Source: Neobacillus bataviensis (GTDB taxonomy: Bacteria > Bacillota > Bacilli > Bacillales_B > DSM-18226). Taken from it: a stretch of 64,000 bases of DNA. The stretch covers positions 248,001-312,000 of the forward strand of contig NZ_JAHXYW010000006.1 in assembly GCF_019969725.1 (NCBI RefSeq), given 5' to 3'. Positions 50,672-58,501 of this stretch are shown here, one piece after another; the first letter of the stretch is position 1, and each line of letters opens with the position of its first letter. Below the pieces are notes generated by a model. That model was not told the DNA's origin and did not search any database. It was given only the letters and a program-made list of their open reading frames with translations. Both the position numbers and the translations under genes were made by a program.

Positions 50672-50956
50672 TTAATATAGTGTTGGGACTGGATAACATG
50701 CAACGGTTTCAATAAATCTTTCATCGAAACCATAAAATGTCCAGAATGTACCGTTCCATCTATATCCTGTTACTGCCCCATATTGGACAGTTATTGGGTA
50801 ATACCAGAAGCCTTCTCCATTTACGAGCCAAACATATGTGTATTGATTTAAACAGTCGATTAAATAATGTGAAGTAGCCGGCTTTGGTGGAACGTATGGC
50901 GGGGGAGGAGATTGTGGCTGCTGGCGCATTGGTTCTTGAGGGGGGTAATAAACCAT
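50672..50956 (-). CDS. Small proline-rich protein of unknown function
   Basis: A 94-residue protein. Residues 1-30 are rich in Pro/Gln (PPQEP, QSPPPPYVPPKP); the rest is aromatic-rich (YVWLVNGEGFWYYP, YRWNGTFWTFYGFDE) and ends in a Cys-Tyr-Pro tail. Similar small proteins occur in Bacillaceae and could be spore-coat or surface-associated, but I do not recognise a named family. ATG 50956 is 8 nt after AAAAGGAG; an in-frame GTG at 50965 overlaps that site. Confidence 0.7.
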   Translation of the reverse strand: MVYYPPQEPMRQQPQSPPPPYVPPKPATSHYLIDCLNQYTYVWLVNGEGFWYYPITVQYGAVTGYRWNGTFWTFYGFDERFIETVACYPVPTLY

Positions 50957-51183
50957 TCCTTTCACTCCTTTTGATAATTCCTAACATCATATGTGGGCGA
51001 AGAATGGTTTGTGATTGTGAACCCTCAATTACCTTTTTTAGATCTAGGAGTCTTTACCAAACCGGTTGCCATTGTGCCGCTTCCGTGGAAGGAGTGCCCT
51101 TTGGCTTTTCGGCATTCATCGTTATATTGAAATAGAATTTAGATATAAACCGTATACACTTAAAAAATAATTTTAAAAAATGA

Positions 51184-51212
51184 TTGACGGGAAAAACGTT
51201 TGATACTATGAT
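51184..51212 (+). promoter_or_regulatory. Sigma-A promoter of the ADP-ribosylglycohydrolase operon
   Basis: TTGACG, 17 bp, TATGAT; expected start near 51219, inside LacI-type operator O1. The 385-bp gap around it holds this promoter, three operators and no gene. Confidence 0.8.
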
Positions 51213-51216
51213 TAGT

Positions 51217-51232
51217 ATGTAACCGGTTACAT
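51217..51232. promoter_or_regulatory. LacI-type operator O1
   Basis: Perfect 16-bp palindrome ATGTAACCGGTTACAT with the central CG typical of LacI-family sites. It covers the predicted transcription start. Confidence 0.8.
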
Positions 51233-51246
51233 GATACCGGTTACAT
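51231..51246. promoter_or_regulatory. LacI-type operator O2
   Basis: ATGATACCGGTTACAT, 14 of 16 positions as in O1, abutting it. Confidence 0.7.
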
Positions 51247-51297
51247 ATGAGATATAAAACGAAACAATCATCTATTAATATATTTTTTTTACACCAT

Positions 51298-51313
51298 GTG
51301 TAACCGGTTACAT
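51298..51313. promoter_or_regulatory. LacI-type operator O3
   Basis: GTGTAACCGGTTACAT, 15 of 16 positions as in O1, 81 bp downstream, between the promoter and the first gene. A spacing near eight helical turns would allow looping. Confidence 0.75.
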
Positions 51314-51350
51314 ATATAGAGATAATCCCAACGTAAAGAGGGTATAAATC

Positions 51351-52709
51351 ATGAAAGAAATTAAAATTCTATCTCCATGCGGAATGCTAGGATATGGTTT
51401 TCCGGCCAGCTCCTTTATGAAGGGCCTTGAGGAAGAGCTTCACGGTATTGTCGTGGATGCGGGCTCAACGGATGCGGGGCCACATAAGCTAGGGGCCGGC
51501 GTATCTATCGTCAGCAAACGGGCGCTAAGAAAGGACCTAGAGTTAATCGTCACCAATGGCGTCGCCGGAAAAATCCCGGTCATTATCGGCTCGGCAGGGG
51601 GAGCAGGCGCAAAACCGCATGTGGAATCAACTATTGAAATCATTCAAGAAATACTAAAAGACCATAGCCTTAAAGCGAAGATCGCGGTCATTTGGGCTGA
51701 TTTTTCACAGGAGACGATCATCGAGGCGAATCGGAGCAACCGAATTCAGCCATTGACAGCCAATATCCCGCCTCTAACAGAGGAAACAATCAAGGAATCT
51801 ATTAATATCGTGGCCCAGATGGGACATGAACCGATTTTAGAAGCATTAGAGAATGGCAGTGACATTATTATTTGCGGCAGGGCCTATGATCCATCACCAT
51901 TTGCCGCGATTGGAATCTATCATCAGAAAGATCCTGGCCTTTCCTATCACTTAGGAAAAATACTAGAATGCGGCGCACTCTGCGCGGAACCAGGGACAAC
52001 CAAAGACAGCATTTTAGGAACGATTAAAGAGGATTCCTTTACCGTTCAATCGCTGAATCCACAAAGAAAATGCACGCCGATCAGTGTCGCGGCCCATACA
52101 TTTTACGAAAAAGAACATCCCTATCTTTTACACGGTCCTGGGTTTACGCTCGATTTGAGTGCCTGCGAGTTTCAAGAGATCAGCGAAGGTGTCGTCGAGG
52201 TCACCAACAGCCGCTTGATCCCATCCGAAAAAACCTTTATTAAACTCGAAGGAGCGAAAAAAGCGGCTTATCGCACGTTTGTGATCGCCGGCGTAAGAGA
52301 CCCGATTTTAATCGACAATATCGAAGAAATCGAGCATCGTGTAAAAGAGCAGACAGCTGAATATTACAGTGAAATCAATCCGGAAGACTATCAAGTGAAT
52401 TTCTTCAATTATGGGATGAATGCCGTGCTTGGTTCAAAGGAGAAGGCCCCGTTTAACGGTCATGAAATTGGGGTTATGTTCGAGGTTATTGCGAAGACGC
52501 AGGAGCTGGCCAACAGCATTTGTGCCACCGTCCGCTCTACTTTCCTTCACTTTGGCTATGAAAAAAGAAAATCAACGGCTGGCAATCTCGCCTTTCCTTT
52601 TGCACCAAGTGATATCGAGTTTGGACCTGTCTATGAATTCTCCATCTATCATCTGATGGAAATTGATGAAAGCCCGTTCCAAATCGAATACCTGGAGGAG
52701 GGCGATTAA
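51351..52709 (+). CDS. AtuA-family (DUF1446) acyclic terpene utilisation-like protein
   Basis: A 452-residue protein of the AtuA/DUF1446 family, with the early glycine-rich ACGMLGYGF-like start, DAGSTDAGPHKLG, IIGSAGGAGA and CGRAYDPSPFAA segments. AtuA was named from terpene catabolism in Pseudomonas, but most members are uncharacterised and occur in varied catabolic clusters. It directly abuts the DUF4387 gene, its standard partner, and leads the operon under LacI-type control. The role with ribokinase and ADP-ribosylglycohydrolases is unknown. Confidence 0.83.
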   Translation: MKEIKILSPCGMLGYGFPASSFMKGLEEELHGIVVDAGSTDAGPHKLGAGVSIVSKRALRKDLELIVTNGVAGKIPVIIGSAGGAGAKPHVESTIEIIQEILKDHSLKAKIAVIWADFSQETIIEANRSNRIQPLTANIPPLTEETIKESINIVAQMGHEPILEALENGSDIIICGRAYDPSPFAAIGIYHQKDPGLSYHLGKILECGALCAEPGTTKDSILGTIKEDSFTVQSLNPQRKCTPISVAAHTFYEKEHPYLLHGPGFTLDLSACEFQEISEGVVEVTNSRLIPSEKTFIKLEGAKKAAYRTFVIAGVRDPILIDNIEEIEHRVKEQTAEYYSEINPEDYQVNFFNYGMNAVLGSKEKAPFNGHEIGVMFEVIAKTQELANSICATVRSTFLHFGYEKRKSTAGNLAFPFAPSDIEFGPVYEFSIYHLMEIDESPFQIEYLEEGD

Positions 52710-53021
52710 ATGGCAACCTTATTTGAACTAGCCAAAGTATTGAGAAGCAAAAATTCAGGACCCTTTGAAGTGACCTTGGATATTCTGTTTGATTCAAAGG
52801 ATAGGTACCAAAGAGTAAAGGACTCTGGAAAAATCAATGTCAAAACGATTTGTGATTTATATAATCTAACGGAACATCAAGTTCATCACCTAGTTTTCTT
52901 TGACCAGGCTTTGGGAATCAAAATTACCATGGCGAGAGAGGTATCCTCGGGAAGCATTGGAGATCGGGATGTATACGGTGCCCAGCAGCACGCACCATTA
53001 ATGGAGATAACAATAGAATAG
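52710..53021 (+). CDS. DUF4387 (AtuA-associated) protein
   Basis: A 103-residue protein matching DUF4387: LAKVLRSKNSGPFEVTLDILF at the start, ITMAREVSSGSIGDRDVYGAQQHAPLM at the end. In many genomes this domain follows AtuA as a separate gene or is fused to it, so the pair probably forms one enzyme. The ATG follows the AtuA stop without a gap, implying translational coupling. Confidence 0.85.
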   Translation: MATLFELAKVLRSKNSGPFEVTLDILFDSKDRYQRVKDSGKINVKTICDLYNLTEHQVHHLVFFDQALGIKITMAREVSSGSIGDRDVYGAQQHAPLMEITIE

Positions 53022-53034
53022 GGCGGAGATGAGT

Positions 53035-53955
53035 ATGCAGAAGATTGCAGTAGTAGGGAGTATAAATATAGATTACTTTGTGGAAGCGGACCGATTACCG
53101 AAGCTTGGAGAAACCCTGCTAGGAAATAGTTTCTTTTTATCACTTGGAGGAAAGGGTGCGAACCAAGCGGTAGCGGCTTCCCGTTTAGGAGGAAGCGTGG
53201 CGTTATTCGGCTCCGTCGGTGATGACGAAAACAGCAAAATCATCTTGGAAAATATGAAAAAAGAAAAGGTAACCGTCAACAACCTGAATGTTGCGGAAGG
53301 AACCACCACTGGTGCGGCCTTCATTGAATTGTGCAATAGTGAGAATCGGATTTTAGTCGTTCCTGGAGCCAATAATTTAACGGATGTTTCCTATATTAAG
53401 ACGGTTTCAGAGGAACTATTAAACTATGATGTCGTTTTGTTTCAGATGGAAACGCCGCTTGAAATGATGGAATACATTGTTCCGGTTCTCTATGACCGTC
53501 AAAAAACGATCATCGTGAACCCAGCCCCGGCTCACAAAATCCGCCAAGACATCTTGGATAAAATCACGTACATCACTCCAAATGAGTACGAGTATCAAAT
53601 GGTGTTGGACAGCGAGGATTCGATGGAAGCCTTGCTGGAGAAGTATCCAAACAAACTGATCATCACTCGCGGAACGGATGGGGTATCGTATTTTGACGGC
53701 CAAGCCCTTATCAATGTTCCAGTTATTAAGGTGGAAGCAGTGGATACGACGGGTGCTGGCGATACGTTCTCAGGAGCCTTTGCGGTTGGAATAGCAGAAG
53801 GAAAGAAATTAAGAGAGAGCATCCGCTTTGCCAATGTTGCAGCCGGACTTTCGGTGATGAAAAAAGGAGCCCAAACAGGGATGCCTTACCGGCATGAGGT
53901 TGAACTTTTATTGAAAGAGGAGGAGGAACATGAAAATAAAGGCCACGTTATCTAG
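53035..53955 (+). CDS. rbsK: Ribokinase (PfkB family)
   Basis: A 306-residue PfkB sugar kinase closest to ribokinase: VVGSINIDYFV, substrate-loop GGKGANQAVAASRLGG, VNPAPA, TPNEYEY and catalytic DTTGAGDTFSGAF. It would turn D-ribose into ribose-5-phosphate. The ATG at 53035 fits GGCGGAG; an ATG at 53029 is too close. Its 3' end overlaps the next gene by 26 nt. As the only sugar kinase of the operon it points to ribose (or a close pentose) as the released sugar. Confidence 0.87.
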   Translation: MQKIAVVGSINIDYFVEADRLPKLGETLLGNSFFLSLGGKGANQAVAASRLGGSVALFGSVGDDENSKIILENMKKEKVTVNNLNVAEGTTTGAAFIELCNSENRILVVPGANNLTDVSYIKTVSEELLNYDVVLFQMETPLEMMEYIVPVLYDRQKTIIVNPAPAHKIRQDILDKITYITPNEYEYQMVLDSEDSMEALLEKYPNKLIITRGTDGVSYFDGQALINVPVIKVEAVDTTGAGDTFSGAFAVGIAEGKKLRESIRFANVAAGLSVMKKGAQTGMPYRHEVELLLKEEEEHENKGHVI

Positions 53956-54832
53956 AATTCGAAAAGATTGGGTCATCTATTTAATGCTTCTTCCGGCTAT
54001 TGCGTATTTTGTGATTTTTAATATCGTACCCTTAATTGGGATGAAACTGGCCTTTCAGGATTATCGGATCATTGGGGATAATCAATGGGTGGGATTAAAG
54101 CACTTTAAGGTGCTGTTTAGTTCCCCGGCCTTCTTTGATGTCCTGAAGAACACTATCATCATTAGTACGATGAAGATGATTTTTATCTTTCCGATTCCGA
54201 TTATCTTATCACTGATGATTAACGAAGTGCGGGTCGGCCCGTTTCGAAAATATGTACAATCTGTTGTGTACTTGCCTCACTTCCTCTCCTGGGTCGTCAT
54301 TGCCGGGGTTTGGATCAGCTTTTTAAATCCCGCTGATGGGGGCATCAATGTGATTCGGAATTTCTTTCAAATGCCATCGGTGGATTTCATAACAAGCAAG
54401 GAGCATATCCGCTGGGTATTAGTCTTTTCAGAAATGTGGAGGACGGCCGGATGGGATTCGATCCTGTACTTAGCGGCCATCATGAAAATCAGTCCTTCCC
54501 TTTATGAGGCAGCGCGGATTGATGGGGCCTCCAGCTTGCAGCAAATGCGTTATATTACGCTGCCGGAGCTTGCCGGAACCATCGTCACCGTCTTTATTTT
54601 AAATCTTGGATTCTTTATGAATGCCGGATTTGATCAGGTATTCAACTTAATCAATGATTCTGTTATTAGTGTGATTGATATTTTAGATACGTACGTTTAC
54701 CGGATTGGTATCCTGAACGGACAATACGCCTATGCGACAGCAGCCAGCTTATTTAAAGGTGTCATTGGTGTCGTATTGATTCTCGGAACCCATTTTATTT
54801 CGAAGAAAATTTCTGGAAAAGGCGTTTGGTAA
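53930..54832 (+). CDS. Carbohydrate ABC transporter permease 1 (LplB type)
   Basis: A 300-residue membrane permease with six helices; the EAA loop YEAARIDGASSLQQMRYITLPEL is near residue 198. It matches the LplB/YteP group of the CUT1 family. It starts inside the ribokinase gene (GAGGAGGAAC then ATG). It pairs with the permease at 54848. No ATPase gene is in the operon, as usual for systems sharing a MsmK/MsmX-type ATPase. Confidence 0.9.
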   Translation: MKIKATLSRIRKDWVIYLMLLPAIAYFVIFNIVPLIGMKLAFQDYRIIGDNQWVGLKHFKVLFSSPAFFDVLKNTIIISTMKMIFIFPIPIILSLMINEVRVGPFRKYVQSVVYLPHFLSWVVIAGVWISFLNPADGGINVIRNFFQMPSVDFITSKEHIRWVLVFSEMWRTAGWDSILYLAAIMKISPSLYEAARIDGASSLQQMRYITLPELAGTIVTVFILNLGFFMNAGFDQVFNLINDSVISVIDILDTYVYRIGILNGQYAYATAASLFKGVIGVVLILGTHFISKKISGKGVW

Positions 54833-54847
54833 AGTGGAGGTGAAGAG

Positions 54848-55726
54848 TTGAAAAAGCTTAGTTTGTCATCTGTGATTATTTATACCATTTTATTCTTGCT
54901 ATCCATTTCGGTCTTAATCCCGATCCTGAATTTACTGGCGATGTCCTTATCGGATCCATTGAAGGTGCATGAGCTGAAAGGGCTGGATATTTTACCGAAA
55001 GGGTTCACTTTTTTAAACTATGAGATTTTGCTTTCTAATCCGCTGATCCTGCGCAGTTTGTTCAACACGATTTTCATTACCGTTGCAGGTACAGCGCTTA
55101 ATTTATTCCTGACTGCGATGGCGGCCTACGTGTTGGCACGAACTAATTTTGTCGGGAAAAAACTAGTGATGTTTTTGCTGATTGTCATCATGGTTTTCGA
55201 ACCGGGGATGATTCCGGAATATCTATTGGTCAAAAACCTCGGTCTTTTGGACACGTATACATCGCTGATTCTTTATAAAGCGATCAATGTCTACTATTTA
55301 TTTATCTTAATGAGATTCTTTGGCGATGTGCCGGAAAGCATTATTGAGGCAGCCCGCATCGATGGGGCCGGGCATTTCCGCATCTTTACTAGAATCATGC
55401 TGCCGCTTTCGAAGCCGGCCTTGGCCACATTGGGATTGTTTTACGGTGTTTATCACTGGAATGAATACTTCCGGGCGACGATTTATCTGACCGATCCAAA
55501 TAAATGGCCGCTGCAGGTCGTGTTGCGACAATTTGTGGTCGAGCGGGATAATTCCTCCATGCTTGGACAGCTCGCTGTTGGTTCCTATGAGCAAATTAAG
55601 AACCTGGACTTTGCGTCACTCCAGGCTGGAACGATTATGATTTCGATTGTTCCGCTGCTGATTTTATATCCGCTCATTCTCAAATATTATGCAAAAGGTG
55701 CGCTTGAAGGAGGTGTTAAAGACTGA
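54848..55726 (+). CDS. Carbohydrate ABC transporter permease 2 (LplC/YtcP type)
   Basis: A 292-residue six-helix permease, the second channel subunit. EAA loop EAARIDGAGHFRIFTRIMLPL lies near residue 175. TTG start after GTGGAGGTGAAGAG. LplABC-like transporters commonly carry oligosaccharides or glycosides rather than free monosaccharides, which fits import of a ribosylated compound for the glycohydrolases downstream. Confidence 0.9.
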   Translation: MKKLSLSSVIIYTILFLLSISVLIPILNLLAMSLSDPLKVHELKGLDILPKGFTFLNYEILLSNPLILRSLFNTIFITVAGTALNLFLTAMAAYVLARTNFVGKKLVMFLLIVIMVFEPGMIPEYLLVKNLGLLDTYTSLILYKAINVYYLFILMRFFGDVPESIIEAARIDGAGHFRIFTRIMLPLSKPALATLGLFYGVYHWNEYFRATIYLTDPNKWPLQVVLRQFVVERDNSSMLGQLAVGSYEQIKNLDFASLQAGTIMISIVPLLILYPLILKYYAKGALEGGVKD

Positions 55727-55783
55727 TACCTTCAAGCACTTGCAAACTATTAATGATGATCACTAATTAAGGGGGAAATGAAA

Positions 55784-57247
55784 ATGAAGAAACTTTTGTT
55801 GTTGCTTTTTAGTGTTCTAATGATTTTTACTGCAGCCTGTTCAAAGGACAGTGCAGATACTTCAGCTAAAAAAACCAAGGACGGTAAAACAGTTATTCGT
55901 GTTGTAGCGAAGGATGATGCCCCGTCTAACCCTGCTTCTGTTAAGTATTACGATGAATTAGCGAAAGCATTAAAGAAAGATGAAAACGTAAATGTTGAAT
56001 TCAAGCTTGTAGAAGTTCCTCAAGGTACGTATGCTGAAAAATTAAACTTATTGTTGTCAAGCGGCGATATCCCTGACTTGATCTATTTCCAAGGCGGAGA
56101 CCAGCAAATGGCTCAGCAGAATTTATTAGAAGATTTAACACCATATATCGAAAAATCTAAATATATTAAAGATATTATTCAGCCGCATAATAAAGAAAGA
56201 TTAAAGAACTATCCATACTTACTATGGATTAAGCCTCTTGATCAAAAAACACCAGTCATTCGCAAAGATTGGTTTGATAAAATGGCAAGCTCTAAAGATT
56301 TAATGGCAAACCCGACTCCAGACAACTATTACAAGTTTTTAAAAGAATTAGTTTCTAACCCTCCAGGAGGAGCGAAAAAGCCTGCTTATGCTTTAACGGC
56401 TGCCGGTGACATGGCAGAAATCGATGCGATTTTTAAAATGGCTTTTGGAATTAACCAAACATGGTTAAAGAACGACGGCAAATATGAGTATTACAAAGTT
56501 TCTAACCAGCAAAAAGAATTACTTGCTTACTATCAAAAGCTTTACAAGGAAGGCCTTCTTGACCATCAGTACTTAACAAAGCAATGGGATACAAAAGAAA
56601 AAGCTTTCTATGATGGCGAAGCAGGAGTTATCACAGGTACAAACGGTAAGGTTATCGATCTTTACAACAGCAAAATGACGGAAGTGAATGGCGAGCAGGC
56701 ACAATTAGTGGTTCTTCCTGCAGCGAAAGGTGAATTCCAAGGTTACGGTGCAACAGATATTACGAAGGAATCCCGCGGATATGCGATTTCTTCCCAGTCT
56801 AAAAATAAAGATGTTGTCTTCAAAGTATTAGATTACCTTGCAAGTCCAAAAGGACAAATGCTTGACCGTCTAGGCTATGCAGGCGAGGAATACAATGTTG
56901 TCGATAATAAAATCGAGTTAACGGATAAGTACTATAGTGAGTGGTATGCAAGATATTGGGAGCCAACCAACTATCAGCCTGAAACACCATTAAAAACTCC
57001 GCTTCTAAGCGAGCCGGCAACAAAATCTCAGCAAGAAGTGCAGCAATATTTTACAAAAGATAACAGCTTCATCATCCCAGAGAAATTCATTACAAATTGG
57101 GATGCTATGGAAAACCTATATAAAGAATACTCTACCGATATTATCACTGGTAAGCGCCCTGTGAGCGACTTTGATAAGTTTGTTCAGGAATGGAAAAAAG
57201 CAGGCGGCGATGACGTGACGAAATATGCGAACGAAAACATTAAGTAA
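55784..57247 (+). CDS. Carbohydrate ABC transporter substrate-binding lipoprotein (LplA type)
   Basis: A 487-residue lipoprotein: signal peptide with lipobox TAAC (C19) and an extracellular solute-binding fold of the large CUT1 type (SSGDIPDLIYFQGGD, DKEAFYDGE-like and RGYAISSQSKN segments). The size is normal for LplA/YtcQ proteins. The ATG at 55784 is 8 nt after GGGGG; an ATG at 55778 is too close. It delivers the operon's substrate, probably a glycoside or riboside, to the two permeases. Confidence 0.9.
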   Translation: MKKLLLLLFSVLMIFTAACSKDSADTSAKKTKDGKTVIRVVAKDDAPSNPASVKYYDELAKALKKDENVNVEFKLVEVPQGTYAEKLNLLLSSGDIPDLIYFQGGDQQMAQQNLLEDLTPYIEKSKYIKDIIQPHNKERLKNYPYLLWIKPLDQKTPVIRKDWFDKMASSKDLMANPTPDNYYKFLKELVSNPPGGAKKPAYALTAAGDMAEIDAIFKMAFGINQTWLKNDGKYEYYKVSNQQKELLAYYQKLYKEGLLDHQYLTKQWDTKEKAFYDGEAGVITGTNGKVIDLYNSKMTEVNGEQAQLVVLPAAKGEFQGYGATDITKESRGYAISSQSKNKDVVFKVLDYLASPKGQMLDRLGYAGEEYNVVDNKIELTDKYYSEWYARYWEPTNYQPETPLKTPLLSEPATKSQQEVQQYFTKDNSFIIPEKFITNWDAMENLYKEYSTDIITGKRPVSDFDKFVQEWKKAGGDDVTKYANENIK

Positions 57248-57260
57248 GGGGTTCTAAAAA

Positions 57261-58415
57261 ATGGTTTCTTTTCAGGAGCGAGTAAGAGGGGTCCTTCTTT
57301 CAACAGCCTTAGGTGATGCTTTAGGAGCACCAATTGAAAAATTGACCTATCAAGAAATTAAACAGCAATACGGCCGTGTCGAATCGCTTAATACTCGATG
57401 GTATAAAGAGGATGCACCGGCTGATGTCACTCTTGGAAAAAACCGTGGGCAAGGTATCGTCACTGACGATACCTTGATGACCACGGCTTTGATCCATGTT
57501 TATTTAAAGGAAAGAAGACACCTTGATGCCTACGATGTCGGGAATGAATTCGTGAAAGAAATTGCTTTCAAGAAAACCTATATTCCGGAATTCGGCAGAG
57601 AGGCGATGATCATTGACCGGCTTTTTTATCCTGAAAAATATATTTTTATCCGGCATGTGCTGGCCAATTGTGAGCCGCGCGAAGCTGGAATTGGAAATAT
57701 GATCAATTGTGGTGCCGCTATGTATATAGCTCCTGTTGGGATTGTCAATGCGGGCAATCCAAAAGCAGCTTATGATGAGGCGATCCTGTTTGCGATGGGT
57801 CACCAAAGCAGTTATGGATTGGAAGCGGCTGGCGTGTTGGCTGCTTGCGTGGCAAAAGCCTTTGAGGAAAACGTCACCATTGATGAGATTGTCCAGACGG
57901 CGATTTATTTTGCCAAGGATGGCACAAAGCAGGCGATTATCGAATTGACAGAAGCAGCTGCGCAGCTTCGAGATGAACAGGCTGATATGGACCAGGTGAT
58001 TGAGGTGTTCCAGTCGATTCTTGCGAAGTACTCTCCAATGAAGGATGATGTTCACCGCAAAATCGAGAAGGTCGGCATCCCATCGAACCATTATACGCCA
58101 AGCCGATTGTTTTCGATTGAAGAACTGCCGCTGGCTTTGGCGTTTATCGTGTTAAATGACGGCGAGTTTTATAAATCGATCTATGACGGGATTAATTCTG
58201 GACGGGATACGGATTCGATCGGGGTCATGATTGGTGTGATTCTAGGTGCGAAATACGGAGTCGGCGTGATTCGTGAGGAAGATATTCACCAATTGCAAAC
58301 AATCAATAAGATGGACCTTATCGGGACTGCGGATTCATTTGCGGAAGTGGCAAAGGAGATCATTAGGGAAGACCTTGAGCTAAATGAGAGAAGAAGACGA
58401 TATTTGGAAGAGTAA
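57261..58415 (+). CDS. ADP-ribosylglycohydrolase family protein 1
   Basis: A 384-residue all-helical ADP-ribosylglycohydrolase (DraG/ARH fold). The complete binuclear Mg site is visible: GDALGAPIE at the N-terminus, TDDT near residue 74, and NSGRDTDSIG near 313. Family members cleave N- or O-glycosidic ribose bonds of ADP-ribosylated proteins or small ADP-ribosyl compounds. Here the transporter and ribokinase neighbours suggest a metabolic substrate. It begins 13 nt after the binding-protein gene. A hairpin separates it from copy 2. Confidence 0.9.
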   Translation: MVSFQERVRGVLLSTALGDALGAPIEKLTYQEIKQQYGRVESLNTRWYKEDAPADVTLGKNRGQGIVTDDTLMTTALIHVYLKERRHLDAYDVGNEFVKEIAFKKTYIPEFGREAMIIDRLFYPEKYIFIRHVLANCEPREAGIGNMINCGAAMYIAPVGIVNAGNPKAAYDEAILFAMGHQSSYGLEAAGVLAACVAKAFEENVTIDEIVQTAIYFAKDGTKQAIIELTEAAAQLRDEQADMDQVIEVFQSILAKYSPMKDDVHRKIEKVGIPSNHYTPSRLFSIEELPLALAFIVLNDGEFYKSIYDGINSGRDTDSIGVMIGVILGAKYGVGVIREEDIHQLQTINKMDLIGTADSFAEVAKEIIREDLELNERRRRYLEE

Positions 58416-58427
58416 GGAGTCGGGGTT

Positions 58428-58466
58428 GGAGGGAATCAGAAGTGTCTTCGGATTCCCTTCCGTTTT
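58428..58466 (+). terminator. Intra-operon hairpin/attenuator
   Basis: GGGAATC/GATTCCC arms with an inner GAAG-TGT-CTTC stem and a short T run. It may reduce expression of the last genes relative to the transporter. Confidence 0.65.
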
Positions 58467-58501
58467 AAAACTGCTCCGAAGAGTACTGCGAGGAAAAGGA
58501 A

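Noticed and set aside
57504..58091. 195-codon frame antisense to glycohydrolase copy 1
   Set aside because: It is a shadow of the conserved glycohydrolase coding sequence, with no start signal or family resemblance.
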